A stretch of DNA of 64,000 nt from Gadus chalcogrammus (taxonomy: Eukaryota; Chordata; Actinopteri; Gadiformes; Gadidae). The stretch's first letter is position 1. Every line of letters starts with the position of its first letter. The notes under the pieces are model-generated. The model had not been told where the DNA came from, ran no database searches, and saw nothing but the letters and a program-made list of their open reading frames with translations. Shown piece by piece: positions 54,595 through 64,000 of this stretch. Both the position numbers and the translations under genes were made by a program. The stretch covers positions 22,418,535 through 22,482,534 of the forward strand of contig NC_079426.1 of assembly GCF_026213295.1 (NCBI RefSeq). The letters are read 5' to 3'.

Positions 54595-54857
54595 CCCCTG
54601 CACATTCCAAGACCTTTTGTTCCAGTCTCACTCTCCCAAGCCCATGACAGAGAGCTGCTTGTCTTTTCAGATGCATCCATTCTGGCCATACCAAGCAGTG
54701 ACAACTTCAAGGTCATGGTCAAGACTGCAAATCGAGGGACTGTGAAAGAATATCTGAAACCCATTAATGATATTGTTCTCCTTCTTTCCAGAGATGATAA
54801 TTGATCAAAATGTAATAGGAATGTAGTGGTATAATATGAATTATACCAGACGGGGAG
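54595..54857 (+). pseudogene. BEL pol tail fused across an internal deletion
   Basis: After RNase-H start (HDRELLVFSDASILAI) the frame goes straight to a polyprotein-end-like segment (VMVKTANRGTVKEYLKPIND, then a stop near 54,802). RNase H remainder and integrase are missing. A purine-rich AGACGGGGAG precedes the 3' LTR. Confidence 0.65.
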
Positions 54858-56093
54858 TGTTCTGACTTAATCTTTTGCTCCTCTTTGCTGTTTAAACTTG
54901 TACAAGAAGGACACCTACTGGTGTACCCTGGTATCGCACCCTACGTGCCTTTGTTTTGTTTTGCCTCGCTCATGAGAATCTAGTTCTAATCGTGCGGCCA
55001 CACCAACCGCGTTACTCGCGTTGGATAACGCGAGTAACGCGCCTAACCTGACGCTTGACCAGTGTGTGGTGGTTCAACGCTTCCAACGCGTCAACGCGCC
55101 AACGCAGCTAGATGAGTCCATGTCCATGCAAGTGAACGGAGCGTTCCCTCTTCGTCATAACTATCAAACCAAACATCCTTCACATTCACCGAGCGAACAT
55201 TATGAAAGTAAAATGCTCATTTCTCGCTAGAAATGTTTCCATAAAGGCATTTAATGGCGTAACTACGTTACTATTTCCACCCAGAATAAAGAAAGATGTC
55301 GGCCGTATGCTTCTGTGCAAGCTCACTACTCTCTGCCAGTGACGTCGGGTTCAAGCTCCACGCTGATTGGCTACCGCGGCTAAGCGTCACGCGTTGGAGC
55401 GTTGAAAGTTCAATTTTCTGAACTCGGGCGTTGGTGCGTTGGGCGCATTACTGCGTTTACGTGCGTAATTACGTGCAAACTGCCGCGCCTAACGCCCCCA
55501 CGCAACGCTTCAACGCTTCAACGCTTCAACGCGTGTACCGCGCCTAGACCAATGGTTCACTATGCAAAAATGCAGATTTTCAACGCCCCTAACGCGAGCA
55601 ACGCGGTTGGTGTGGCCGTACCTTAACGTGTTCAGAGAGATGTGTGCAACGAAGCTGTTTCTCACGGTGAGATCCTTTCAGTAGATACGTCCGTAAGTGT
55701 TGTTCGCAATTATTGTGAGTTATTAGGTGTAAACACTCGTGAAAATGTTTCTGTTATACTTTACTGTTATACGTTACGTTTGATTAAGAACACATTTCAA
55801 CTCATTGCTCGCTAACTACCCTCCGCCGCAAAGCAGCGTGCGTGGTTATCCTCTGATATGATTAGCATGTTGCTTGTGAATATAAAACACATGTTGATGA
55901 GATAGTCATTTGACATATGGTAATTTGATGTCTTTCTTTTTATTTTATAGTTTTACGAAAAAGAATGAGCAACAATGTAAACAGTAAAAGAACGTTGCAT
56001 CGAAGAAACATTCTGGAGCTTCTTTCATTCCACATTCTTTCTAGTTATCTATCTGTCTACTCCTTGCAAGGACGCAGTTGTTAGGACAGAATA
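54858..56093 (+). repeat. BEL 3' LTR (with PIF-like MITE)
   Basis: Homologous to 43,881-45,335 without its MITE. Carries a separate insertion at 54,990-55,623. Confidence 0.85.
54990..55623. mobile_element. PIF/Harbinger-like MITE
   Basis: Inverted ends share GGCCACACCAACCGCGTT and CTCGCGTT; TAA flanks both sides (54,987-54,989; 55,624-55,626) and the 5' LTR keeps the empty site TTCTAACGTG (44,008-44,017). A 3-bp TAA/TTA duplication is typical of PIF/Harbinger. The interior (55,178-55,290) resembles the 125-bp satellite of the palindromes: CATTTCTCGCTAGAAATGT is shared. Interior also has CAACGC tandem steps. Confidence 0.8.
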
Positions 56094-56179
56094 AAAAGAC
56101 TCAAATAAATGTGTCTCAAGCATAGACCTGTGCTACTATTTTGTAATATAATATATTATATTTTCTCAGCAGCCCCACA

Positions 56180-56700
56180 AAGATGGGCAATCCTAAAAGA
56201 ACATGTGACTATTGCACTGTAGCCTTGGAGTGACAAACGTTTGGAGAGCCGTGTCAACAGCATAGAAGCTGTACGGTACCAGGACTCTAACATAAGGGAG
56301 GAATTGTTGGAGGTCAGGGAAAAAGTGACAGACCCTCTGACAAAGGTTGAAGCCCAAAGTATGTCAGAAGAGGTTGGGTCATACCGAGCCTATTGAGGAT
56401 AACATGAAGATGCTAGAAACTGCATTCTTTAATGTGGTTGTTGACAGAACCATTGTATCCTTAAAGGATTGGTTTGAAACACTGGGTGAGGTGAGAGCCA
56501 AATTTGGAGTGCTTCTCAGTTTCAAATAAATGGATGCTGTGGAATTGAGCAACCAGTGAGACAAGCTCTGCAACGCATTAAGCACTGGAGATGGAGGTGA
56601 AATTGATGGAAAGGAACTGGCTGCAGAAATTAGCAAGTTTCCGAGCTTGCCTTCTGATGACATGACTGCATTAGAGCTTCTCTCTTTCATCCAGATGTGA
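56180..56700 (+). pseudogene. hAT (ZMYM1-like) transposase fragment
   Basis: Frames encode WSDKRLESRVNSIEAVRYQD, EELLEVREKVTDPLTKVEA, then after an internal deletion FFNVVVDRTIVSLKDWFETL and AKFGVLLSF, then GKELAAEISKFPSLPSDDMT and ALELLSFI. These are ordered pieces of the C-terminal half of ZMYM1-like hAT transposases. Stops and frameshifts make it dead. It starts about 90 bp after the BEL element. Confidence 0.75.
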
Positions 56701-59083
56701 TGCCCTGGCTTGAGCACTAGGCCTATTCCTCCCTCTCCCTGTAAGGGATATTGTTGTATATTGTTGTTTGTGTCTGGTGCTGTTCCCTTTGGCCTGCAGG
56801 AGGAGCTAGAGTGTTCCTGTCCTAATGAGGGAATTGGAGCCAGCCGTGTTCATGGCTGCCGATATAGGCGGTGTACTGTGGCCCCATTCTCTCTCTCTCT
56901 GATAGACGCGGTCAGGGGCGGAGAGGGGCACTTTTTCGTACCGGGAGAGCTTACCGTACCGGCCTTGCGCTGAGTTGTTGGGGGGGGGGGGAACGATTGC
57001 TAGTTCATGTGACCTACGGTACAGTGGCCGCAAGGGGGTGCCCGCGGCCCAAACTACTGCCGTGGCCCACATGAATGGACCGGCCCACCGGGAAAACTCC
57101 CGATCTTCCCGATGGCCACTCCGCCTCTGGGTGTGAAGTATTTCCCCAGTTTGTCTAGTATCGCACCGGACTCTCTGTTCTTCCTCCGTGAGTCTGAGGT
57201 TGTGCTTGTAAACATGGTGGCAATCCTTAACCCATTAGACTCCTGAGCCTTGCAACCTGCACCGGCTTCTCTGCATTGTCGATCCCGGTCGCAAGCAGAT
57301 AATCCTCAAAGTCTGAACGAAAGCTCAGTCATCTTCATGGGCTCTGGTGGCGGAATGTTGGAAGCCATCTTCTCCGCGCAGTGCTAATGCTATCAGGATA
57401 ACTAAAACTTCTAACTACGTCTAGCAAAACAAATATACGCACGCTGTTCCAGTGACAGGCCACGCATGTCATAGAATAATACACAGAGTCGGACTGTGTC
57501 TCTTAGTAACATGTATTAACAGCTGCCCACTAATAGTCTTAGGCCCAATCTCAATACTTCCCCTTACCCCTTATCTTCCCCCTTACCCTTTAAGTTGCGC
57601 GTTCATGTGAGAGCTAGTGGTGTCTCAATACCCAATTTGATCAAGATTAAGGGATAAAATTGAGTGCTATGTACCCCTTATTTTTAAGATGATTTGAGAG
57701 CTCACTTGCTCCTCCAAGTGCTATCCCAGAGCACATAGCGAAACCGGGAATTTTCAAAAAAACATGGCTGCTTGAAGCGAGGAATATTTTACAGCTATCT
57801 ACACAACTTTTTATGTTTATAATGACTCGGTTTGATCTGAAATGTGCTACACGAATGATGCATAGTATTGTAGGTCTTAACTGAAGCTTTCAAACGGTAG
57901 TTTTAGGATACAATTAGCGCGTATACCACCACTCCATTGGCTTATATGGTAGCTTGCCAGCTAGATGCTACAGGCCTGCAGCGGATTCGAATTGTATCCG
58001 AATCCGTTCGGTTCGTTTACCACAGTTCGGAGCATTCTGGAGATCCGCGGATTTCGGTTTCATGAAGGCATTGCCTTATGTAGCGTATTTTGCCTACTGT
58101 AGCCTACGTCCGATACAAAAGGGTGTTTAGGACCCAGCGGAATGCATTCTCTCCAGTGCTGCCCGAGCCAATGAGACTTTTCCCGCCCCTCCCTTCAGCC
58201 TGTCAGCGTTCAAAACAAACTGGCCTTTAAACTTCGTTGCGCTCGTCGCCAGAGTTCTAAGCCTCGTTGGCCGTTATCCCTTACATGTTACACTCAGTGC
58301 ACCATGTTTTCAAATGCATTTAGGGGAACTTTTATTGCACAAAAAAGCCTTGCAAGTTGTCTGATTGCAGTCAATTAACACATTGCAAATAGCCTGTGGG
58401 TCTCATTCATTTTTGTGTTTCTCCCCCAAAAAAAAGTCTGCCTTTTTACTATCACGGACATGATCCTAATCCGAACCGTATCCGAAACCGAGGCCCAAAA
58501 CGGTTATTTGAACCGAACCGTGGACACACTGATCCGTTTCACCACACACACCCTCAACTCTTCAACGATGGCGGCAGCATCTAAGATATATATCGCTCTT
58601 CTTCTCTGGCTTTTATTGGCGTTTCGGCGCTCTGGTGACGGGGCAGCCAGCTGGCGACGATGAATGATGACGTACCCGAAACCGAGTGGCGTCTCATTTC
58701 ATAGGGGAAAGATCTCAGCCCTTGGCCCTTACACTTGCAAGTGCTAGGGTTAAGACAAAGACAAAGACAAAGCAAAAGGGGCAAGGGGAAGAATCGAGAT
58801 TCGGCCTTAGTAGGAGGGACTATTCTACTCTCCTAGTCCCTCCCACTTGTGGCTTTGGACCACAGCCTGCTCCCGGGATCCTCCCACTCACGGCTAGCTC
58901 TGGTCTGCAGAGACACTGTGGGATTATTTTTGACTTCCAGTCAGGCCCGCCTCCCTGGCTCGGAATTATAGCTTCTACATGTTCACATGAAGATACAGTT
59001 CACGTACTCTTGTGACGTCATGCCCTGCCCAGGCGCAGTGCTGTCTAGTGTAGTGGTTTAAATAGGCTACTCCTTCTAAGGAG
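56701..59083. other. DNA-transposon debris upstream of the TFE3-like gene
   Basis: No gene recognised. Fragments with MITE-like ends: GGACCGGCCCACCGGGAAAA near 57,078; GGCCCAATCTCAATACTTCC near 57,542; a GTATCCGAATCCGTTCGGTT / AACCGTATCCGAAACC pair (about 57,997 and 58,475). The final kilobase would include the proximal promoter of the gene at 59,684, but no TATA or CpG cluster stands out. Confidence 0.4.
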
Positions 59084-59683
59084 AGAGGCTGTCATACCGG
59101 AGGAGAGACCGTTATACACGAAAGAGAGAGTATGTGAGGGGAGAGAGAGGGTTGATACGTGAGGGGAGAGAGAGGGTTGATACCTGAGGAGAAAGTTTAT
59201 ACCAGGAGTGATATCGTTTATACCAGAGGAGGAGAGATAGTTTATATTGGAGGGGGAGGAGAAAGTTTATACCAGGACAGATAGTTTATACTGGAGGCAG
59301 ATAAAGTTTATACTGGAGGAGGAGAGAGAGATTATACTGGAGGAGGAGAGATAGTATATACTGGAGGAGGGGAGGGATTATATCGGAGGAGGGGAGAGAT
59401 TATACTGGAGGAGGAGAGAGAGTTTATACCAGGAGAGATAGTTTATACCTGGGGAGGAGAGATAGTTTATACCAGGAGAGATAGTTTATACCTGGGGAGG
59501 AGAGGTAGTTTAAACCGGGGGAGGAGAGATAGTTTATACCAGGGGAGAGAGATAGTTTAAAACGGGGGAGGAGAGATAGTTTATACCGGGGGAGGAGAGA
59601 TAGTTTATACTGGAGGAGGAGAGAGTTTGTCCGTGGAGCGATAGTTTATACCGGAGAAGTAGGGAGTTTATACCAGGGGAAAG
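59084..59683. repeat. Purine-rich minisatellite just before the TFE3-like start codon
   Basis: About 25 imperfect units built on GGAGGAGAGATAGTTTATAC with variants (CAGGGGA, GGGGGAG). It ends one base before the ATG of exon 1 context (GGGGAAAGATG), so it forms the 5' untranslated region or core promoter. Confidence 0.9.
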
Positions 59684-59808
59684 ATGTCGTCTGCTGGGTC
59701 AGACCGAGACCAGGATGCGGGAGCGGGAGTTAACGCATGGCCCAGGGGACTGCCCCCCAACACCGTGTTCATTATCCTGGAATCACCGGAATCCCTCAAC
59801 CTGCAGAG
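59684..59808 (+). CDS. tfe3: TFE3-like transcription factor, exon 1
   Basis: ATG at 59,684, donor CAGAG|GTGAGT; 41 codons plus 2 nt. Encodes a glycine/aspartate-rich start then LPPNTVFIILESPESLNLQ, matching the N-terminal exon of vertebrate TFE3 (human AVFVLLEE...SLNS layout). TFE3 is a MiT-family bHLH-leucine zipper factor that drives lysosomal and autophagy genes and shuttles between lysosome surface and nucleus under mTORC1 control. The bHLH-zipper exons are beyond the right edge. Assignment to TFE3 rather than MITF rests on exons 1-2; MITF remains possible. The intron after it is 2.3 kb and full of repeats. Confidence 0.75.
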
Positions 59809-59890
59809 GTGAGTGGGCTGCATACGGCTCTCAGCCCTGTTAACTACCTGTTTTAGGTTGATGAAGTTTGAAGAATGAAAACTTGAGTCA

Positions 59891-59940
59891 GAGAGAGAGA
59901 GAGAGAGAGAGGTAGAGAGTGAGTGGTAGAGAGCGAGAGG

Positions 59941-60033
<93 letters not shown>
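59891..60033. repeat. GA microsatellite in TFE3-like intron 1
   Basis: (GA)n, nearly pure over more than 80 bp. Confidence 0.95.
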
Positions 60034-60038
<5 letters not shown>

Positions 60039-60105
60039 CAAGAATGGAGCACACCCCATGTGTGGCTTGTATTAATTTGAAGGGACATGACTCAGCAAAA
60101 AATGC

Positions 60106-60269
<164 letters not shown>

Positions 60270-60334
60270 ACAGCTGACTAAGGACTTAGCTCAGGAAGCA
60301 ACCAAGAATGTCCTTACCACACATAACCTGACCA

Positions 60335-60460
60335 GTCTGTGTATCTATCTATCTGTCTATATGTCCAAATGTCTGTCTGTCTTCATGTCTGCCTACATGT
60401 CTGACTGTCTGTCTGCCGGCCTACTTGCTGTCTGTCTGTCTACCCGTCTGTCTCTGTGTC
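60335..60460. repeat. CTGT-rich simple repeat
   Basis: Imperfect CTGT/CTAT array ending in CATACCGGAGTCC, an early, diverged form of the exon-2-like unit described below. Confidence 0.8.
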
Positions 60461-60587
60461 ATACCGGAGTCCAAACTGTCCAATCTCTCTAACCCTAACA
60501 ATAGTGCACTCAACCATGCAGATATAAACCAAAACTACAAGAATAATTCAACTAAATCAAATTCCTCAAATAACGAAACTGCTTTAA

Positions 60588-61203
60588 AGGACAACTAACC
60601 CAATGGATTTGGGATATGTTTTGCATGATAACGAGTTGGATCGTTCGTTTTGGAGCACAAAAACCGCACATAGACGCATTATGCATTTGGCTGTTTTTAG
60701 CCGATTCCATTAAAACGCTATAAACTTGGAACGATAGGGGCATGTGTTATGGCAAAAAAACTAAATCGCTATTTCAAACCACTTAAAAGGCTAAAAGAAG
60801 CCTGACACTTCTTTGGTAGTATAATAAAGGTCTTAATATATAAAAGGAGGCATTGATTACTTTGTAAGTGTACAGATTGTTTATTTAAAAGGACATTTTA
60901 TACACACAGTACCATCAGTAGTTCACCTGTCGTCGCCATCTTGTTTTATATGTTAAAACCCTTAACATATAAAACGACCAAGTGTCGGGCTACTTCTAGC
61001 CTTTTAAGTGGTTTAAAATAGCGATTTCGTTTTTACCATAACACATGCCCCCATCGTTCCAAGTTTATAGCGTTTTGGTAGAATCGGCTAAAAATAGCCA
61101 ACTTAAGAGTGCGTCTACACACGCTTTTTTGCTCCCAAACTAACATTCCAACTCGTTATCATATTAAACATATCCCAGATCCATTTTACACCGGATTTGT
61201 CCT
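60588..61203. mobile_element. piggyBac-type MITE with long inverted arms
   Basis: AGGACAACTAACCC...GGATTTGTCCT flanked by TTAA (60,584-60,587 and 61,204-61,207). Arms of about 200 bp pair (for example CATAACACATGCCCC against GGGGCATGTGTTATG). No ORF. Confidence 0.9.
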
Positions 61204-61289
61204 TTAAGTTCTAAAATATCGGAACAAGAGACAGAGAATGTTTGCATTATATATACTTATTTTCAACGGCCAAGATGCAGGGCCAAGTT

Positions 61290-61386
61290 ATGTCTGTCTG
61301 CCTGTCTGTCTACATGTCTGTCTGCCTGTCCGTCTGTATACTTGTCTGGCTCATGGTCGTACCGGAGTCTCATCTGTCTACCTACC

Positions 61387-61437
<51 letters not shown>

Positions 61438-62139
61438 ATCTCTATCTGTCTTATTTATATTTGTCTGTATTCCCCACAGTCCAATCAGAATTCTGTCTGT
61501 CTGTCTGTCACAGGCTCCTACCAGAGTCCTACCTGTCTGTCTACCTGTCTGTCTGTCACAGGCTCCTACCAGAGTACTACCTGTCTGTCTACCTGTCTGT
61601 CTGTCTCCGGGTCCTACCAGAGTCCCACCTGTCTGTCTTCCTGTCTTTTTGTTTCGATCCTACCAGAGCTCTTACTGTCTGTCTCCCTGTCTGTGTGTTC
61701 TACCAGAGTCCTTCCTTTCTGTTTACCTGTCTGTCTCAGGGTCCTACCAGAGTACTACCCGTCTGTCTACCTCTCTGTCTGTCTCCGGGTCCTACCAGAG
61801 TACTACCTGTCTGTCTGCATGTCTGTTTGTCTCAGGGTTCTACCAGAGTCCTATCTGTCTGCCCACCTGTCTGTCTGTCTCAGGGTTCTACCAGAGTCCT
61901 ACCTGTCTGTTTGTCTCAGGGTTCTACCAGAGCTCTATCTTACTGCCCACCTGTCTGTCTGTCTCAGGGTTCTAGCAGAGTCCTACCTGTCTGTCTGTCT
62001 GTCTCAGGGTCCTAACAGAGTCCTACCTGTTTGTCTACCTGTCTGTCTGTCTCAGGGTTCTACCAGAGTCCTACCTGTCTGTCTGTCTCAGGGTCCTACA
62101 AGAGTCCTACCTGTTTGTCTACCTGTCTGTCTGTCTCAG
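61290..62139. repeat. Minisatellite built from the exon 2 splice acceptor
   Basis: (CTGT)n followed by about 14 units of 36-50 bp, each containing CTCAGGGTCCTACCAGAGTC or a close variant. The real exon 2 begins with the same string at 62,136. So the unit is the pyrimidine tract, CAG and first ~15 bases of the exon. The long cysteine/serine/leucine-rich ORFs here are products of the repeat. Confidence 0.9.
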
Positions 62140-62229
62140 GGTCCTACCAGAGTCTGGTATCGTTGTTGATATGGAAGAAGATCTTCTCCCTCAGGACTCC
62201 TTCTACCAGATAAAGAGCCAGCCAATCAG
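62140..62229 (+). CDS. tfe3: TFE3-like transcription factor, exon 2
   Basis: 90 nt, phase 2 at both ends. Acceptor CTGTCTGTCTCAG ends at 62,139; donor ATCAG|GTAGCA. Joined to exon 1 it reads R-VLPESGIVVDMEE then DSFYQIKSQPI, matching human TFE3 LPESGIVADIE...DSFYELKSQP. MITF-A has a related but shorter ESGIV block, so TFE3 is favoured. Confidence 0.85.
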
Positions 62230-62384
62230 GTAGCATCTCTATAAAGAGCAAGCCAATCTGCTAGCATCTCTATAAAGAGACAGACAATAAGTTGGCGTCC
62301 CTATGTCATCTCACGTGAATGAATTTTGATGATAGTGGCTCCCCTTGTCACCTGTCTTCTCTTTCTCTTTCTCTCTGTTTTAAG

Positions 62385-62450
62385 TTCTCCAGCGATGGCC
62401 TCCTGCTTCTCCTCCTCCTCTTCAACACTCATGTCCACCGTGACATCCAG
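62385..62450 (+). CDS. tfe3: TFE3-like transcription factor, exon 3
   Basis: 66 nt, phase 2 to 2. Acceptor TCTGTTTTAAG (ends 62,384), donor TCCAG|GTGAGA. Encodes a serine-rich linker (SPAMASCFSSSSSTLMSTVT) like the serine-rich segment before the Rag-binding region in TFE3. Short and low complexity, but phases and position fit. Confidence 0.75.
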
Positions 62451-62454
62451 GTGA

Positions 62455-62850
62455 GAGAGCTGGGATAGAGCGGTTTTACATGAAGGTATCATGAAGGCGA
62501 TAGAGGCTTGATATAGTAGTGATAGAGAGAATAGAGGCTTGATATAGAAGTGATAGAGGGTGATAGACCTTTGATAGAGAATTGTTAGAGAGGTGATAGA
62601 GGGTGATATATGAGTGATAGGGGGGCACAGAGGAGTGATAGAGGGTGATAGACCTTTGATAGAGAGGTGCTAGCGAGGTGATAGAGGGTGATATATGAGT
62701 GATAGGGGAAGGTATGGCGGGGAAGAGGAGTGATGCCTGGTTGACACCACAGTCGGTGTGTGTGAATGAGCTAAATTCCCTGATGTAATGTAATGTAATA
62801 AAGGTTGATAGAGGGAAGATAGAGGGCGATAGAGGAGTGAATAACAGTTG
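62455..62850. repeat. GATAGA minisatellite in intron 3
   Basis: Irregular repeats of GATAGAGGGTGATAGA-type units through most of the intron. Confidence 0.85.
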
Positions 62851-62863
62851 ACCCCTGATCTAG

Positions 62864-63029
62864 GGTCCTCCTGCGCCAGGAGTTGATGCGGCAGCAGGTG
62901 AGGGAGGAGGACCGGAAGGAGGCGCAGCAGCAGTCCCTGCACCTCCTCACCTGCTCCTCTCCGCCCATCCCCCTCTCCCCCGGTCCCCCGCCTTGCCCTC
63001 CCCCTCAGGTCCCCCTGGAGGTGCTCAAG
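62864..63029 (+). CDS. tfe3: TFE3-like transcription factor, exon 4 (Rag-binding region)
   Basis: 166 nt, phase 2 to 0. Acceptor TGATCTAG (ends 62,863), donor CTCAAG|GTACCT. Encodes RVLLRQELMRQQVREEDRKE, the conserved MiT-family block through which TFEB/TFE3/MITF bind Rag GTPases at the lysosome, then a glutamine and proline-rich linker and VPLEVLK. The block is intact. An internal CAG|GTCC might act as an alternative acceptor. Confidence 0.9.
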
Positions 63030-63044
63030 GTACCTTACAGAGGA

Positions 63045-63330
63045 TGTGGATATATGTTATTTATGTATAATGTATAAATGATTAGCATGGAAAACAAGCT
63101 ATGTATATAATATATATAATGTATTGGTTGTGGACATATGATGTTAATAGCATATATAGTGAATACAAAATTTATGTATAATGTATATATAATGTATGCA
63201 ATGTACAGGTATACATAATGTATATAATGTGTGCATAATGTATCTACATTGTATGTTATGTATATATAATGTTTGTTTATATATATAATGTAAACATAAT
63301 GTATGTAACGTGTGTTTAATGTCTATACTG
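63045..63330. repeat. TA-rich minisatellite in intron 4
   Basis: Repeats of TGTATATAATGTATATAA-type units fill nearly the whole 310-bp intron. Confidence 0.9.
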
Positions 63331-63339
63331 TGTCTCTAG

Positions 63340-63534
63340 GTGCAGACTCACCTGGAGAACCCCACCAGGTATCACCTCCAGGAGGCCCAGAGACAGCAGC
63401 TCAGGCACTACTGGGCAGCCACTTCAGCCAATCGCTGCACTCCCCTACTGCCCGGCACCGCCTCCAAGCTTGTTCCCGACCCCTCCCCCCCCAGTGCTCC
63501 CCTTCAAGTTCTCAGTCTCGCCACCAAAATAGAG
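63340..63534 (+). CDS. tfe3: TFE3-like transcription factor, exon 5
   Basis: 195 nt, phase 0 at both ends. Acceptor TGTGTCTCTAG (ends 63,339), possible donor ATAGAG|GTACAG. Starts [20 protein letters not shown], the most conserved N-terminal stretch of TFE3/MITF, then a serine/proline-rich part ending ATKIE. The next coding block lies only 22 bp further on (see findings). Confidence 0.9.
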
Positions 63535-63556
63535 GTACAGATGATTGATGATTGAG

Positions 63557-63632
63557 ATCAAGGACACAGTGATCGATGACATCATCAGCCTGGAGTCCAG
63601 CTTCAACGAGGACTTCCTCATCCACTCTCAAC

Positions 63633-63633
<1 letters not shown>
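63557..63633 (+). CDS. tfe3: TFE3-like transcription factor, exon 6 (partial)
   Basis: Encodes IKDTVIDDIISLESSFNEDF, the acidic activation domain of MiT factors (human EIDDVIDEIISLESSYND), then runs into a CA microsatellite after SQPD. No donor is visible before the repeat, so the exon is truncated by the repeat or by assembly. The bHLH-zipper is not in the window. Confidence 0.75.
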
Positions 63634-63745
<112 letters not shown>

Positions 63746-63779
63746 CGGACACACAACGGACACACACGGACACTGACAC

Positions 63780-64000
63780 AATAAAATTATATTTTATTTA
63801 TTAAACAAATTAACAACGTTTTTTTTTTTTTTTTTTTTGGCTCTAGGGGGCCCCCCAGTAGTGGCCCGGGGCCCCAAGCAATTGCGGGGCCCCAGGCAAT
63901 TGCCTGGTATGCCTAATGGGATGCAGCGCCTCTGAGCGTTGTGTTACAATATGAAAAGTGTTGCTCATAGAGGAATAATAGAACACAGCGTTGTGTTACA
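63780..64000. other. Unassigned repeat at the right edge
   Basis: A T-run (about 63,820-63,838) then GGGGCCCCAAGCAATTGCGG and related GCAATTG palindromic blocks and TGGGATGCAGCGCCTCTG, the look of a fish DNA-transposon or retroelement end. No gene. Confidence 0.35.

Larger units (their letters stand above)
43881..56093 (+). mobile_element. BEL/Pao LTR retrotransposon with nested insertions
   Basis: LTRs start TGTTCTGACTTAATC at 43,881 and 54,858; the 3' LTR is preceded by a purine-rich AGACGGGGAG. Flanks AAAAG at 43,876-43,880 and 56,094-56,098 look like a 5-bp duplication if the LTR ends ...GACAGAATA rather than ...GACA. Order: 5' LTR, gag, protease, RT, a deleted RNase H/integrase region, 3' LTR. 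Insertions: MITE in the 5' LTR, hAT (with Gmr1-like inside) in gag, PIF-like MITE in the 3' LTR. Removing them leaves about 5 kb, shorter than an intact BEL element, so pol is internally deleted. Confidence 0.85.

Noticed and set aside
56710..57074. Short ORFs after the hAT fragment
   Set aside because: No domain; G-run and repeat driven.
61500..62139. CRISPR-like short repeats with spacers
   Set aside because: The 'spacers' are CTGT simple repeats, and the unit is a splice-acceptor duplicate.
61238..62169. Three 245-275 codon ORFs rich in Cys, Leu, Ser, Val
   Set aside because: Products of the CTGT/acceptor minisatellite in all three frames; not a gene.

Overview
The window looks like a teleost fish chromosome segment. 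Spliced vertebrate-type exons are present (a TMEM26-family exon near 2.4 kb and a TFE3/MITF-family gene from 59.7 kb to the right edge). The repeats are ones typical of fish: L2-like and RTE-like LINEs, DIRS tyrosine-recombinase retrotransposons, BEL/Pao, a Gmr1-like Ty3/Gypsy element, hAT/PIF/piggyBac-type MITEs, and very dense CA/GA/CTGT microsatellites. Heavy STR density plus a Gmr1-like element would suit a gadiform (cod-like) fish, but this is a weak inference. Almost all of the 64 kb is transposon-derived; no prokaryotic operon, CRISPR array, rRNA or tRNA was recognised.

Layout. 0-4 kb: degenerate sequence, two large hairpins, an L2 LINE 3' end and one TMEM26-like exon. 4.07-17.5 kb: a tandem pair of ~6.5 kb units. 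Each is a giant palindrome (arms ~2 kb) that itself contains smaller palindromes, a 125-bp satellite, CA tracts and G-run arrays; the central ~0.95 kb core is in opposite orientation in the two units. A pogo-like transposon remnant that keeps only its HTH domain is fused to the second unit. 18.1-20.95 kb: a decayed DIRS copy (minus strand) split by a solo LTR. ~22.1-37.5 kb: a second, plus-strand DIRS relic. Its RNase H domain was split at a TA by an 11.3 kb CACTG...CAGTG terminal-inverted-repeat element. That element carries a C2H2 zinc-finger exon and three exons of the fish SAMD3-like protein family, and is itself hit by a third, nearly complete DIRS element (25,078-30,861) with ITRs and an internal complementary region. 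37.5-39 kb: Ty3/Gypsy gag-pol relic. 39.5-43.5 kb: a possible long TIR element holding an RTE-like LINE broken by a BEL fragment. 43.9-56.1 kb: a BEL/Pao retrotransposon with a MITE in each LTR, and a hAT element in its gag that in turn contains a Gmr1-like Gypsy element whose integrase domain lies upstream of RT. 56.2-59 kb: hAT and other DNA-transposon fragments. 59.1 kb to end: a purine-rich minisatellite, then the first exons of a TFE3-like transcription factor with every intron filled by a different repeat.

Relationships. The nesting gives a relative order: DIRS relic, then the CACTG element, then the young DIRS; and BEL, then hAT, then Gmr1-like. The most interesting item is the CACTG element: it looks like an En/Spm (CMC)-type transposon that kept a DNA-binding head and a SAMD3-like second gene, while the catalytic region is missing. 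Next are the hierarchical palindrome with an inverted core, and the minisatellite made of ~14 copies of a TFE3 splice acceptor. All coordinates for repeat boundaries were read by eye and are approximate unless a target-site duplication or splice site is given.
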